Shown: positions 36,287 through 44,227 of the stretch, piece after piece
Position numbering within the stretch: the stretch's first letter is position 1
How the letters are laid out: every line of letters begins with the position of its first letter
Source: Oscillospiraceae bacterium
GTDB lineage: Bacteria > Bacillota > Clostridia > Oscillospirales > Acutalibacteraceae
Direction: 5' to 3'
Assembly (NCBI GenBank): GCA_902790325.1
Contig: CADARP010000014.1
Location: 1-44,326, forward strand
DNA length: 44,326 bases
Notes under the pieces: generated by a model
What the model was told of the DNA's origin: nothing
Databases searched by the model: none
Seen by the model: only the letters and a program-made list of their open reading frames with translations
Translations under genes and position numbers: made by a program

Positions 36287-36316
36287 GCCGGAACCTTCAC
36301 AAACGAAGATTCCGGC
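36287..36316. terminator. Terminator hairpin, repeat copy 2
   Basis: Identical over 30 bases to 35520-35549, including the loop. On the plus strand it is followed by ACGTTTTATT, so it ends the XRE gene; on minus it lies 26 bases after the end of the membrane-protein gene and may end the fucose operon as well. Confidence 0.8.
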
Positions 36317-36341
36317 ACGTTTTATTCCCTTTTTGCGTTTC

Positions 36342-36995
36342 TCAGACCCAGTTCTTTTTGTACATCAGATAGGCGCTGGCGATCGAGACGACGATCGTCA
36401 CGACGATCAGCACGCCGATCTGCATCGTCGGCGCAAAGACCATCACCAGCACGCCCGCAAGGATCGGCAGGATCGAGAGCTTGAAGTGGTTGATGAAATA
36501 CGACGCGCCGATCGCGCCGAACAGCGCGGGGATGATCTGGCGGAACGCCGGCGCGAACACGGAGCCTTCCGCGGTGAGCTTGGGCAGGATCGGCTGAAAC
36601 AGCAGCACGCCCAGCGCGATGATGACCGTCGTCGTCAGCGAGGATGCGGCGATGGAGATCGTCGTGACGACCTCGCCCTCCTCGGTGTTGGGGCGCACCT
36701 TGGCGCTGTCCATGGCGGAGATCGCGCACGGGAGCTTGAGGTTGGCGATGTTGCCCGTCACAAACGCGAGATAACTGCCGCCCGCGCCGAGCATCGGCGC
36801 ATAGCTGATGACCTCCGCGATCGCGGTCGCCCAGTACAGCGGCACCACGGCGGCAAGCCCTTTCAGCACGCCGCTGAGCGGCGGCCAGGTATTGTAGTGG
36901 ATGCAGAACAGCACCGGCACCAGAAACAGGACGCACAGCGTGGTCACGCACGAGATCCGTCCCCAGGTATGTACTCTGTCAAAATACGTCCGCAT
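36342..36995 (-). CDS. Membrane protein, partner of DUF5058-like protein
   Basis: A 217-residue polytopic protein with about six hydrophobic segments (around 15-33, 42-62, 70-85, 120-137, 150-168, 175-212). I do not recognise a named family, but a loop MLGAGGSYLAFVTGNIANLKLPCAISAM is rich in small residues, as in substrate paths of transporters. It starts one base after the DUF5058-like stop with GGAGG inside that gene, so the two are surely made together and probably form one complex. Last gene of the fucose operon. No fucose permease (FucP or ABC) is seen elsewhere in the operon, which makes the pair a transporter candidate; that is inference. Confidence 0.7.
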   Translation of the reverse strand: MRTYFDRVHTWGRISCVTTLCVLFLVPVLFCIHYNTWPPLSGVLKGLAAVVPLYWATAIAEVISYAPMLGAGGSYLAFVTGNIANLKLPCAISAMDSAKVRPNTEEGEVVTTISIAASSLTTTVIIALGVLLFQPILPKLTAEGSVFAPAFRQIIPALFGAIGASYFINHFKLSILPILAGVLVMVFAPTMQIGVLIVVTIVVSIASAYLMYKKNWV

Positions 36996-36996
36996 A

Positions 36997-37758
36997 TCAG
37001 TACCTCCACTCGATCAGCCACGCGGCGGGCAGCCAGCGCGTCAGCAGGATCGCCATGCCCATGGCGCCGAGCATGCTGAACGGCATCGTGAAATTCTCGA
37101 GCCACTTGAGGCTGAACCGTTCGCACAGCTTCGTCAGCACGATCATCAGCACGATTGCGATCATCAGCGTCAGCACCGACAGCACGCCCGCGCCGTCCGC
37201 GGGATCTTCCTTTGTCCCGACGCCGGCGATCGCGCGCGCGATGAACGCGGCGATCAGACCGATGAACGCCGCGGCGGCGATCACGTCGGCGAGTTTCTGG
37301 TTGGTCTGGGCGGCATGGCCGATCTTTTTCTGGATCCTTTTGAGGAAGATCGGCAGCAGGATCAGCGGGAACACGCTGCCGACCGTCATGACCCACATGA
37401 TCGCGGAGAACTGCTGCGGGTCCTGTACGGGTTCCGATACGCTGCGGCCGAACACGTTCAGCGCAGCCTCGGCGGCCGTCGTCTCATATGTGATGTTGCC
37501 GATGACCGACAGGCGTATCCACGGCAGGATGATGCCCAGCGCGTTTGCCAGCACAATGACCGTCGCCACGACGGAGATCGCCGGCGCGATGGAAAAGAGG
37601 ATGCTGCTCGTCACGGTGCCGCGCAGCGTCTGGGAGGAAATGCCGAGCTTTTTGCCCTGCTTCCACGCCTTGACCAGGAAAAAGACCGACTGCGCCAGCA
37701 CGAACACGACCACCATCGCGGCAAGGCCGTACATAAACGGACTTTCTTTAAAGTTCAT
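36997..37758 (-). CDS. DUF5058-like membrane protein
   Basis: A 253-residue membrane protein that fits the DUF5058 family as I recall it: short N-terminal MNFKESPFMYGLAAMVVVFVLAQSVFFLVKAWKQGKKLGI, then TVTSSILFSIAPAISVVATVIVLANALGIILPWIRLSVIG, and four more hydrophobic stretches. Function is not established. ATG at 37758 has GGGAGAG six bases before; the open frame extends 13 codons further but lacks a start signal. A stable hairpin (37776-37805) separates it from fucI, which could tune or process the message. Its coupling to the 217-residue membrane protein and place after fucI suggest a two-part transporter for fucose or a related sugar. Confidence 0.7.
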   Translation of the reverse strand: MNFKESPFMYGLAAMVVVFVLAQSVFFLVKAWKQGKKLGISSQTLRGTVTSSILFSIAPAISVVATVIVLANALGIILPWIRLSVIGNITYETTAAEAALNVFGRSVSEPVQDPQQFSAIMWVMTVGSVFPLILLPIFLKRIQKKIGHAAQTNQKLADVIAAAAFIGLIAAFIARAIAGVGTKEDPADGAGVLSVLTLMIAIVLMIVLTKLCERFSLKWLENFTMPFSMLGAMGMAILLTRWLPAAWLIEWRY

Positions 37759-37775
37759 TTTTCTCTCCCAAAACA

Positions 37776-37805
37776 GGCGGCAGACGGGAAATGCCATCTG
37801 CCGCC
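37776..37805 (-). promoter_or_regulatory. Intercistronic hairpin between fucI and the membrane pair
   Basis: Perfect nine-base arms, GGCGGCAGA and TCTGCCGCC, twelve-base loop. On the minus strand the stem is followed by TGTTTTGGGAG, a weak T-run, then the ribosome binding site. Partial termination or protection of the fucI message end is likely. Confidence 0.65.
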
Positions 37806-37818
37806 GATATGATCGTTT

Positions 37819-39612
37819 TTATTTGTACATCGGACCGTAAGCGGCGCAGGCACGGTAGTCCTGGCCCTCTTTGTCCATGCCGAACGCATTCCAGCACGCC
37901 GGACGGAAGATGTCTTCCTCGGGCACGTTGTGCAGGCTCACGGGGATGCGCAGGATCGACGCCAGCGCGATGAGATCCGCGCCGATGTGACCGTAGGTGA
38001 TCGCGCCGTGGTTGGCGCCCCAGTTGTTCATCAGGTCGTAGGACGATGCGAACGCGCCCTTGCCCGTCAGACGCGGAGAGAACCATGTGCACGGCCACGT
38101 CGGGTCGGTGCGGTCCCACAGCACCTTGGACACTTCGTCCGGCAGATGCACGGTGTAGCCCTCGGCGATCTGCAGCATCGGGCCGAGACCCTTGACGATG
38201 TTCAGACGGTACATCGTGGCGGGCATCTGCGCGCGCGTCAGGAAGTGCGAGGAGAATCCGCCGCCGCGGAAGTAGCCGCGGTCGGAGGTGCACCAGTCGG
38301 TCGCCCCCAGCATCTTGGCAATGTCCTCTTCGGTGACGTCGTACCACGCCTTGATGGCGGGCTCGCCGTTCTCGTCCAGACATTCCCCGCACGCGTCGAG
38401 GCAGCACGCGCCGGAATTGATCAGATGGATGAAGCCCTTCGCTTCCTTGGCGACGCCTTCGAGCTCATAGCCCGTCACGCGCTTGACCGCTTCGGGGCTC
38501 CAGTAGGTGCGCACGTCGGCAAACATCTGCGGACGGTTGGTCAGCAGCTTTCCGAGCAGCATCGACAAGCCGTTGAGCGTGTCGTTCTCGGTCGCAAGGA
38601 TATACGGCTCGCGCGCGCCGTTCCAGTCGAACGACGTGTTGAGCATCGCCTCGGCAAAGTCGGCGTTGGGATAGAAATCCGTCCACTGACGCTGACCCTG
38701 GAAGCCGGCCGCGATCGCGTTGTGGCCGACCATCTCTTCCTCGCGTCCCGCGGGCAGATTGGGATTGCCGTTCATCAGATCCTTGATGATGCACATCATC
38801 TTGACGGAGAATTCCCAGTCCTTCTCCTTCTCTTCGTCGCTCTTGCGGACGAATTCGGGGTTCTTGTCGAAGCCCTCGGGGCAGTTCGCCTTTGTCCACG
38901 CCAGCGCCTTCTGGAATTCCGCTTCGTCGTAGATGCCCTCCGTCATGCGGCGGATGATCTCGACCTCGTCCACGGACTCGACGCGCATGCCGAGATATTC
39001 CTCGACAAATTCGGAATTGACGATCGAACCGGCGATGCCCATGCAGATGGAACCGATCTGCAGATAGCTCTGACCGCGCATGGTGGCGGCGGCGACGGCA
39101 GCCTTGCCGAAGCGCAGCAGCTTTTCACGCACGTCGTCGGGCATGGACATGTCGTCTTTCTCGCGCACGTCCTTGCCGTAGATGCCGAACGCGGGCAGAC
39201 CCTTCTGCGCATGCGCCGCAAGCACGGCCGCAAGATAGACCGCGCCGGGACGCTCGGTGGCGTTGAAGCCCCAGACGCCCTTGATGGTCATGGGGTCCAT
39301 GTCCATCGTCTCGGAGCCGTAGCACCAGCAGGGCGTGACGGACAGCGTGATCGACACGCCTTCCTTCTTGAACTGGCGCGCGCATTCCGCCGCCTCCGCG
39401 ACACGGCCGATGGAGGTGTCGGAGATGACGACCTTGACCGGTTCGCCGTTGGTGTAGCGCAGATTCTCCTCGTACAGCTTCTTGACGGAGAGCGCCATGC
39501 CCATCGTCTGCTCCTCGAGTCCTTCGCGCACCTTCAGCGGGCCGCGGCGCGCGTCAATGATCGGGCGGATGCCGATCACGGGATAATCGCCGATAAGTCT
39601 TTGTTCTGCCAT
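37819..39612 (-). CDS. fucI: L-fucose isomerase
   Basis: A 597-residue cytosolic, manganese-dependent ketol isomerase converting L-fucose to L-fuculose. The start [31 protein letters not shown] and later segments such as [33 protein letters not shown] and [19 protein letters not shown]-like [11 protein letters not shown] are those of FucI; length matches the E. coli enzyme (591). ATG at 39612 has AAAGGAAG nine bases upstream. It lies behind fucU, the kinase and a phosphoesterase in one operon. The family can also isomerise D-arabinose, which the same operon could then use. Confidence 0.96.
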   Translation of the reverse strand: MAEQRLIGDYPVIGIRPIIDARRGPLKVREGLEEQTMGMALSVKKLYEENLRYTNGEPVKVVISDTSIGRVAEAAECARQFKKEGVSITLSVTPCWCYGSETMDMDPMTIKGVWGFNATERPGAVYLAAVLAAHAQKGLPAFGIYGKDVREKDDMSMPDDVREKLLRFGKAAVAAATMRGQSYLQIGSICMGIAGSIVNSEFVEEYLGMRVESVDEVEIIRRMTEGIYDEAEFQKALAWTKANCPEGFDKNPEFVRKSDEEKEKDWEFSVKMMCIIKDLMNGNPNLPAGREEEMVGHNAIAAGFQGQRQWTDFYPNADFAEAMLNTSFDWNGAREPYILATENDTLNGLSMLLGKLLTNRPQMFADVRTYWSPEAVKRVTGYELEGVAKEAKGFIHLINSGACCLDACGECLDENGEPAIKAWYDVTEEDIAKMLGATDWCTSDRGYFRGGGFSSHFLTRAQMPATMYRLNIVKGLGPMLQIAEGYTVHLPDEVSKVLWDRTDPTWPCTWFSPRLTGKGAFASSYDLMNNWGANHGAITYGHIGADLIALASILRIPVSLHNVPEEDIFRPACWNAFGMDKEGQDYRACAAYGPMYK

Positions 39613-39642
39613 AATGATGCTTCCTTTCTGTTCTGTTGTATG

Positions 39643-40707
39643 TCAACTGTATTTGTTGCTTTTCAGGTGTTCCTCGCCGATCGACGCGTCGCCTGCCGCA
39701 ATGCTGCCGGTACAGCGGTACGACGTCCACGTGTAATCCCGCACATCCCGCTCGTCGAACGTCAGCAGCGCGAAGCCGTGCCGGTACGCGCCGTTCCAGC
39801 GGTCGCCGTAGACCGCGCCCATGCGCACGCCGTGATACACGCCCTCGGCGCTGATGTTGTGCAGATGACCGAAATAGGCGCCGATGACATTACCGCAGCG
39901 TTTCCAACCCGCGAATTGGCGGGTAAATCCGCCGTTCCACAGCGTGCACCGGTCGCGTTCGCTCTCAAAAAGAGACCATCTCTTGACAAAAAAGTATTTG
40001 CCGAGCGGGAATGCGTCCGCTTCGCACGGCAGACAGAACCGCCACAAAAGCGCATACTCCGGGACGGGGATGTGCTGAAAAACGATCGCGGGGATCTCCC
40101 GGTTGTCGTTGAGACTGCCGAACGCGTTCACCTGTTCTTTCGTCACGCCGTTTGTGCCGGTGTCCAGAAAAAACAGGCGCAGCGCCTCTTTCCCGTCCGT
40201 GCCGAGAACGGGCAGCACGCTGTCCGTCCGGCCGTCGGAATACACTTTTGTTTCGGGCAGCAGGATACCCTTTTGCCCGCGCAGCAGCGCGTACCAGTCG
40301 GCCGCGGACACGCCGGATTTGTAGTCGTTGTTGCCGAGTATGGCCGTGTACGGAACACCGGACGCGATGATCGGCGCGAACACGGCGTCCACTGCCGCAC
40401 GGCAGTTTTTGAACGTCTCTGCATAGGACAATTCGCGCTTGTTGCCGTCGCCGTCGAATTCCGAACGGACAGCCCAATCCTCCACCAGATCGCCCAACAC
40501 GACGATCAGGTCGGGTTCGGTTTTGCGAACGGCCGTTTCGATCAGCTCCGCCATGTCCGGCTCGGGCGTCGCGTCGTCCTGCGGATCGGCGATCAGCAGG
40601 ATCTTGTATTTCCCGCCGGCGTCAAACCGCAGCGGCGCGGCAAACGCCGACATGCCGCACAGCGCGGCAAGGACAAGCGTCAGCAGCGCGCAGCAGATAC
40701 GTTTCAT
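39643..40707 (-). CDS. Secreted metallophosphoesterase, variant motifs
   Basis: A 354-residue exported calcineurin-like phosphoesterase. Signal peptide 1-23 (MKRICCALLTLVLAALC ... AFA). Metal motifs: D41-P-Q43 instead of DxH, GD at 72-73, GNND at 125-128 instead of GNHD, FQH in the middle and GHLH in the last third. The first-site His is Gln and the usual catalytic His of GNHD is Asn, so activity may differ or be reduced, although DPQ/GNND forms exist in the superfamily. ATG at 40707 overlaps the kinase stop as ATGA, so it is firmly part of the fucose operon; the longer open frame above it is inside the kinase gene. It may remove phosphate from an extracellular fucosylated substrate. Confidence 0.85.
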   Translation of the reverse strand: MKRICCALLTLVLAALCGMSAFAAPLRFDAGGKYKILLIADPQDDATPEPDMAELIETAVRKTEPDLIVVLGDLVEDWAVRSEFDGDGNKRELSYAETFKNCRAAVDAVFAPIIASGVPYTAILGNNDYKSGVSAADWYALLRGQKGILLPETKVYSDGRTDSVLPVLGTDGKEALRLFFLDTGTNGVTKEQVNAFGSLNDNREIPAIVFQHIPVPEYALLWRFCLPCEADAFPLGKYFFVKRWSLFESERDRCTLWNGGFTRQFAGWKRCGNVIGAYFGHLHNISAEGVYHGVRMGAVYGDRWNGAYRHGFALLTFDERDVRDYTWTSYRCTGSIAAGDASIGEEHLKSNKYS

Positions 40708-42179
40708 TTTGTTGCCTCTGTATACTTTCGGAACGCTTCCTGCCACGCCGCGATGTCCGCGGGCGCGTAGGCGCGCAGACTTTCGCTGCGGGCGACGACC
40801 TCGCGCGCTTCCGCCACGTCGCGCAGCGCGCCGGACGCAATCAGCTGCACGGCGATATTGCCGAGCACCGTCGCCTCGATGGGACCGGCTTCGACGCCGC
40901 AGCCGCAGGCGTTCGCCGTCATCTGACACAGCAGCGTATCCTTGACGCCGCCGCCGATGACATGGATGGTGTTGTACGTCTTGCCGGTGCAGTCGGAAAT
41001 CTTTTCGAGCGTCTGGCGGTATTTCATCGCAAGGCTCTCGTAGATGCAGCGCATGATCTCGCCCACGGTCTGCGGGACGTACTGCCCCGTTTTTTCGCAG
41101 TAGTCGCGCACACGCTGCGGGATGTTGCCGCGCGGGACGAATTCCGGCGCGTCGGGGTCGATAAAGCATTGGAACGGCTCACATGCGAGCGCCAGCCGCT
41201 CGAGGTCGGCGTAGGAATAGTTCTCCCCTTCCCGCGCCCACTGACGGCGGCTCTCCTGAATGAGCCACAGGCCGATGATGTTCTTGAGAAAACCGGTCAC
41301 ATAACCGTAGCCGCCCTCGTTCGTCACGTTCATCTCCAGCGATTTCTCGTTGACGATCGGCGCGTCCAGCTCCGTGCCAAACAGCGACCATGTGCCGCTC
41401 GACAGGAACGCGAAATCCTTCTCTTTGCTCGGGACGGCGCTGATGGCGGACTGCGTATCGTGGCCGCAGACGGCGATCACGGGCACCGGCTCCACGCCGC
41501 ACTCGCCGCACACGTCGGCCGACAACTGTCCCGTCACGGTACCGGACGGCACGATGTCGGTGAACAGACGGCGCGGGATGCCGAGCTTGTCCAGGATCTC
41601 CCCGCTCCACGTGCGCGTGCGGATGTCGATCATCTGCGACGTGGTGGCGATGGAATACTCGGTGTGCTTTTCGCCGGTCAGCAGATATGCGAACAGATCC
41701 GGCATGAACAGCAGCTTATCCGCCCTGTCCAGAATATGCGGGCGGTACCTGCGCAGACTCATGAGCTGGAACACCGTGTTCAGCTCCATGAACTGGATGC
41801 CCGTCTTTTCGTAAAAATCCGCGCGCGGAATGACCTTGAACGCTTCGTCGATCATGCCTCTGGTGCGCAGATCGCGGTAGTGCACGGGATTCTCCACAAG
41901 GCAGCCGAATTCGTCCAGAAGGCCGAAGTCCACGCCCCAGGTGTCGATGCCGATGCAGTCGAATCCGCCGGCCAGTTTCGCCTTGAGGATGCCCTGCTTG
42001 ATCTCAAAAAACTGCCGCAGCACGTCCCAGTACGTCGTGCCGTGCACGTCGACGGGATCGTTGGAGAAGCGGTGCACCTCGTTGAGCGTGATCTTTTCGC
42101 CGTCGAATTCGCCGATGATGGCGCGCCCGGACGACGCGCCGAAGTCGAATGCCAGAGCTCGGATCGGTTTGCGCATCAC
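40704..42179 (-). CDS. FGGY-family sugar kinase (fuculokinase role)
   Basis: A 491-residue carbohydrate kinase. Phosphate loop FDFGASSGRA at residues 11-20, IDTWGVDFGLLDEFG, the catalytic GHDTQSA, adenosine motifs SSGTWSLFG and GGGVKDTLLCQMTAN. By sequence it looks nearer to rhamnulokinase (RhaB) than to E. coli FucK, but with fucI and fucU it should phosphorylate L-fuculose. Start: GTG at 42177-42179 with GGGAG seven bases upstream and a GTGA overlap with fucU, or the next codon, ATG. No fuculose-phosphate aldolase is in the window. Confidence 0.92.
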   Translation of the reverse strand: MMRKPIRALAFDFGASSGRAIIGEFDGEKITLNEVHRFSNDPVDVHGTTYWDVLRQFFEIKQGILKAKLAGGFDCIGIDTWGVDFGLLDEFGCLVENPVHYRDLRTRGMIDEAFKVIPRADFYEKTGIQFMELNTVFQLMSLRRYRPHILDRADKLLFMPDLFAYLLTGEKHTEYSIATTSQMIDIRTRTWSGEILDKLGIPRRLFTDIVPSGTVTGQLSADVCGECGVEPVPVIAVCGHDTQSAISAVPSKEKDFAFLSSGTWSLFGTELDAPIVNEKSLEMNVTNEGGYGYVTGFLKNIIGLWLIQESRRQWAREGENYSYADLERLALACEPFQCFIDPDAPEFVPRGNIPQRVRDYCEKTGQYVPQTVGEIMRCIYESLAMKYRQTLEKISDCTGKTYNTIHVIGGGVKDTLLCQMTANACGCGVEAGPIEATVLGNIAVQLIASGALRDVAEAREVVARSESLRAYAPADIAAWQEAFRKYTEATK

Positions 42180-42598
42180 ACCACGACTCCCTTTTTCAGG
42201 ATGATGTTGGCATAAATTGCCGTCTCGCCCGTGGCGATCACGGCGTACGCCTTTTTCGCGCGGTCGTAGAACGCGAACCGCTCGACCAGCTCGAACGATT
42301 TGTCGCCCTCATTCCTGCGCACGACGTCCTCGTACTGCGCCCAGATCGCGGGGCGGTTTTCGGCGTCGTTATTGTCCATCAGCGCGACAGGCGCGTCGAC
42401 GTATGTATCCAGCGGCATGAGACGCAGGATCGCGTCGAGGATCTCCGGCACGCCGTGGCCGTCCAGCCGGACAAGCCGCTGCGCGACCGACGCGGCGGGG
42501 AAATTGCCGTCGCCGATCACGATCTCGTCGCCGTGACCCATTTCCATCAGGATCTTGAGCAGTTCCGGGGAGAGGATGGGAGAGATATTTTTCAGCAT
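42176..42598 (-). CDS. fucU: L-fucose mutarotase (RbsD/FucU family)
   Basis: A 140-residue small sugar mutarotase that speeds exchange between fucose anomers so that the isomerase is fed. Family marks: HGDEIVIGDGNFPA with His22 and Asp30, MPLDTYVDAPVALM, and the ending YANIILKKGVV. Length matches FucU. ATG at 42598 has AAAGGA ten bases before. It starts 21 bases after the PAP2 gene, with no promoter in between, so the fucose genes depend on the PAP2 promoter. Confidence 0.94.
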   Translation of the reverse strand: MLKNISPILSPELLKILMEMGHGDEIVIGDGNFPAASVAQRLVRLDGHGVPEILDAILRLMPLDTYVDAPVALMDNNDAENRPAIWAQYEDVVRRNEGDKSFELVERFAFYDRAKKAYAVIATGETAIYANIILKKGVVV

Positions 42599-42619
42599 GG
42601 GAAACGTCCTTTCTGTTGA

Positions 42620-43219
42620 TTACGCTTGGAAGAAAGTCAGCTTGGTCTTGTCGTTGATCTTGTTGATGATCCACTTGCACAGGAAGATCGCGATCACGCC
42701 GTACACGATCCCCAGCAGCGCGCCGAAGATGACGTCGGTCGGATAGTGCACATGGACATAGATGCGCGAAAACGCGACCAGCCCCGCGAAAATGAACGCG
42801 GGCACGATGACGTACGCCTTCTTGCACGTACACAGTCCCGTTGCGGCCGCAAAGCCGGAGGACGAGTGGCCGGACGGGAACGAGAAACTGCTCGGCCGTT
42901 TGACCAGCTCCGGATAGACGAACCAGTCCTTCCAGACCTCGAGGTTGTACGGACGGGTGCGGGCAAAGAGATTCTTGAGGATGAAGTTGTTGCAGACCAT
43001 CATGACGGCCAGCGCGCCCAGCATGGTGAAGCCGACCTTGCGCGTCTTCTTGAAGAACAGCAGCGCGATGCCGATCGCGATCCAGAGGATGCCGCTGTCG
43101 CCGAGCTTCGTCAGAAAGACAAGGATGGGCGTGATGACGCCGGAAATGCCGTAGTCAAAGATCTTTTCGACCCACTGAAAAACAGCTTTGTCGAAGTTCA
43201 GGAAAACCGAAAAATCCAT
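42620..43219 (-). CDS. PAP2-family membrane phosphatase
   Basis: A 199-residue integral membrane lipid phosphatase of the PAP2/UppP2 type, five to six membrane helices. The three active-site motifs are complete: KNLFARTRP (82-90), PSGH (115-118) and SRIYVHVHYPTD (151-162, with His158 and Asp162). It may act on undecaprenyl pyrophosphate or phosphatidic acid. ATG at 43219 has AGGAG eight bases before; the open frame upstream includes the promoter. It heads the fucose operon, an unexpected company for a lipid phosphatase. Confidence 0.9.
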   Translation of the reverse strand: MDFSVFLNFDKAVFQWVEKIFDYGISGVITPILVFLTKLGDSGILWIAIGIALLFFKKTRKVGFTMLGALAVMMVCNNFILKNLFARTRPYNLEVWKDWFVYPELVKRPSSFSFPSGHSSSGFAAATGLCTCKKAYVIVPAFIFAGLVAFSRIYVHVHYPTDVIFGALLGIVYGVIAIFLCKWIINKINDKTKLTFFQA

Positions 43220-43240
43220 ATTGCTTTTCTCCTTTTTTGC

Positions 43241-43258
43241 GGATTGACGAATCAATCC
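43241..43258. promoter_or_regulatory. Palindrome in the PAP2/fucose operon leader
   Basis: GGATTGA-CGAA-TCAATCC, perfect seven-base arms. It lies just after the predicted start point and before the ribosome binding site, where a repressor or a small hairpin could block expression of the whole operon. Confidence 0.6.
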
Positions 43259-43270
43259 ATAATTATTCTT

Positions 43271-43298
43271 ATTGTACCATATTTTATGAGAATTGCAA
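43271..43298 (-). promoter_or_regulatory. Promoter of the PAP2-fucose operon
   Basis: Minus-strand TTGCAA (43293-43298), 16 bases, TACAAT (43271-43276). It is the only promoter-like site ahead of the seven-gene set 43219 to 36342. Confidence 0.7.
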
Positions 43299-43327
43299 TC
43301 GTTTTTCCGTAAAAAGAACGCGGTTCT

Positions 43328-43356
43328 TTGAAAAGAATTCACTTTTTCTTTACAAC
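43328..43356 (+). promoter_or_regulatory. Possible promoter of the lipoprotein pair
   Basis: TTGAAA (43328-43333), 17 bases, TACAAC (43351-43356). The -10 is weak; other -10-like hexamers lie at 43370-43380. The leader would be about 38 bases, with GAGGTGA before the ATG. Confidence 0.35.
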
Positions 43357-43400
43357 TTTTTGCACTGTATATGGTAGACTCGGAAACAGAGGTGAGCCAT

Positions 43401-43814
43401 ATGCGGAAAATCGGTTTCTGCGCGCTGCTTGCGTGTCTGCTGTTTGCGCTGAGCGCCTGTTCCGGCGTCGCGCGGTTCGCGGCGGTGCGCATCGGCGGCA
43501 GCGAAAAGTTCACGAAGGACGAGATCAAAGAAGCGGTGCGGGTCGTGCGCGGCGGCGCGTTCGACTCGACGTTCGTGACGAGGATCGTCTACGACGAGGC
43601 GCGGTCGGACGACGTGATCCGCAGCTACACGGAAACCGGCAAAGGTTCCGTAAACGGCGTTTCGCCGGACAACGTGATCGTGCTGTTCACAGACTTCGTG
43701 ACCGGCGGGAATACCGGCGCGCTAAACCCGCACGATGTGTATACCGGCTACAACTGGATCCTCATCCGCGACGGCGAAACCGGCGCATGGGTCGTGGATG
43801 ACTGCGGATATTGA
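43401..43814 (+). CDS. DUF4829-like lipoprotein
   Basis: A 137-residue lipoprotein: signal MRKIGFCALLACLLFALSAC with the lipobox Cys near residue 20. The mature part (FTKDEIKEAVRVVRGGAF, then YTETGKGSVNGVSPDNVIVLFTDF and YNWILIRDGETGAWVVDDCGY) has the typical course of DUF4829 proteins, which are small secreted or anchored proteins of Gram-positives with no known function; most end in DDWGY, here DDCGY. ATG at 43401 follows GAGGTGA. The next gene starts 16 bases later and shares the operon. Confidence 0.8.
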   Translation: MRKIGFCALLACLLFALSACSGVARFAAVRIGGSEKFTKDEIKEAVRVVRGGAFDSTFVTRIVYDEARSDDVIRSYTETGKGSVNGVSPDNVIVLFTDFVTGGNTGALNPHDVYTGYNWILIRDGETGAWVVDDCGY

Positions 43815-43830
43815 CAAGGAGCAAACGCTT

Positions 43831-44220
43831 ATGAAAAAGAAGATCATCGAAGCTGCCGCCGCGCTGTTTTTGACGGCCGGCGTCTGTCTGACGCTGCATT
43901 TCACCGTCAACCCGACGATCGTCCGCGAGGTCAGCGACGACGCTGCGGCAAAGATCGCGGAAAGCTGGCTGCGCAAGCAGATCTCCCTTCGGGACTACGA
44001 AGTGACCGAGGCGCACTTCATGACACTGCGCGGCACGCAGAAAAAATATGTCGCTATGACCTACTCCGTCAAGCCCCGCGAAAACGCGCTGACGAGCTGG
44101 TACGCCGGCAACGGCGAGGACGGCGAGGACGGGTGGCTGGTCGATAAGTACGGGTTCATCTCCTACCGCCGGGCAGGACCGTACGTTGTGACCGGCACGG
44201 CGTGCAATACGGGGCCGTGA
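43831..44220 (+). CDS. Secreted or anchored protein, unknown
   Basis: A 129-residue protein that I do not recognise. The N-terminus MKKKIIEAAAALFLTAGVCLTLHFTV is a signal or anchor; the rest is a small alpha/beta domain (WLRKQISLRDYEVTEAHFMTLRGTQKKYVAMTYSVKP ... NGEDGEDGWLVDKYGFISYRRAG) that looks like the NTF2-like or DUF4829-like folds often paired with such lipoproteins. ATG at 43831 has AAGGAG nine bases upstream. The hairpin array at the window end begins eight bases after its stop. Confidence 0.7.
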   Translation: MKKKIIEAAAALFLTAGVCLTLHFTVNPTIVREVSDDAAAKIAESWLRKQISLRDYEVTEAHFMTLRGTQKKYVAMTYSVKPRENALTSWYAGNGEDGEDGWLVDKYGFISYRRAGPYVVTGTACNTGP

Positions 44221-44227
44221 TTTAAAC

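Noticed and set aside
37930-40770. Long plus-strand open frame opposite fucI and the phosphoesterase
   Set aside because: Antisense shadow of well-recognised minus-strand genes; no family features.
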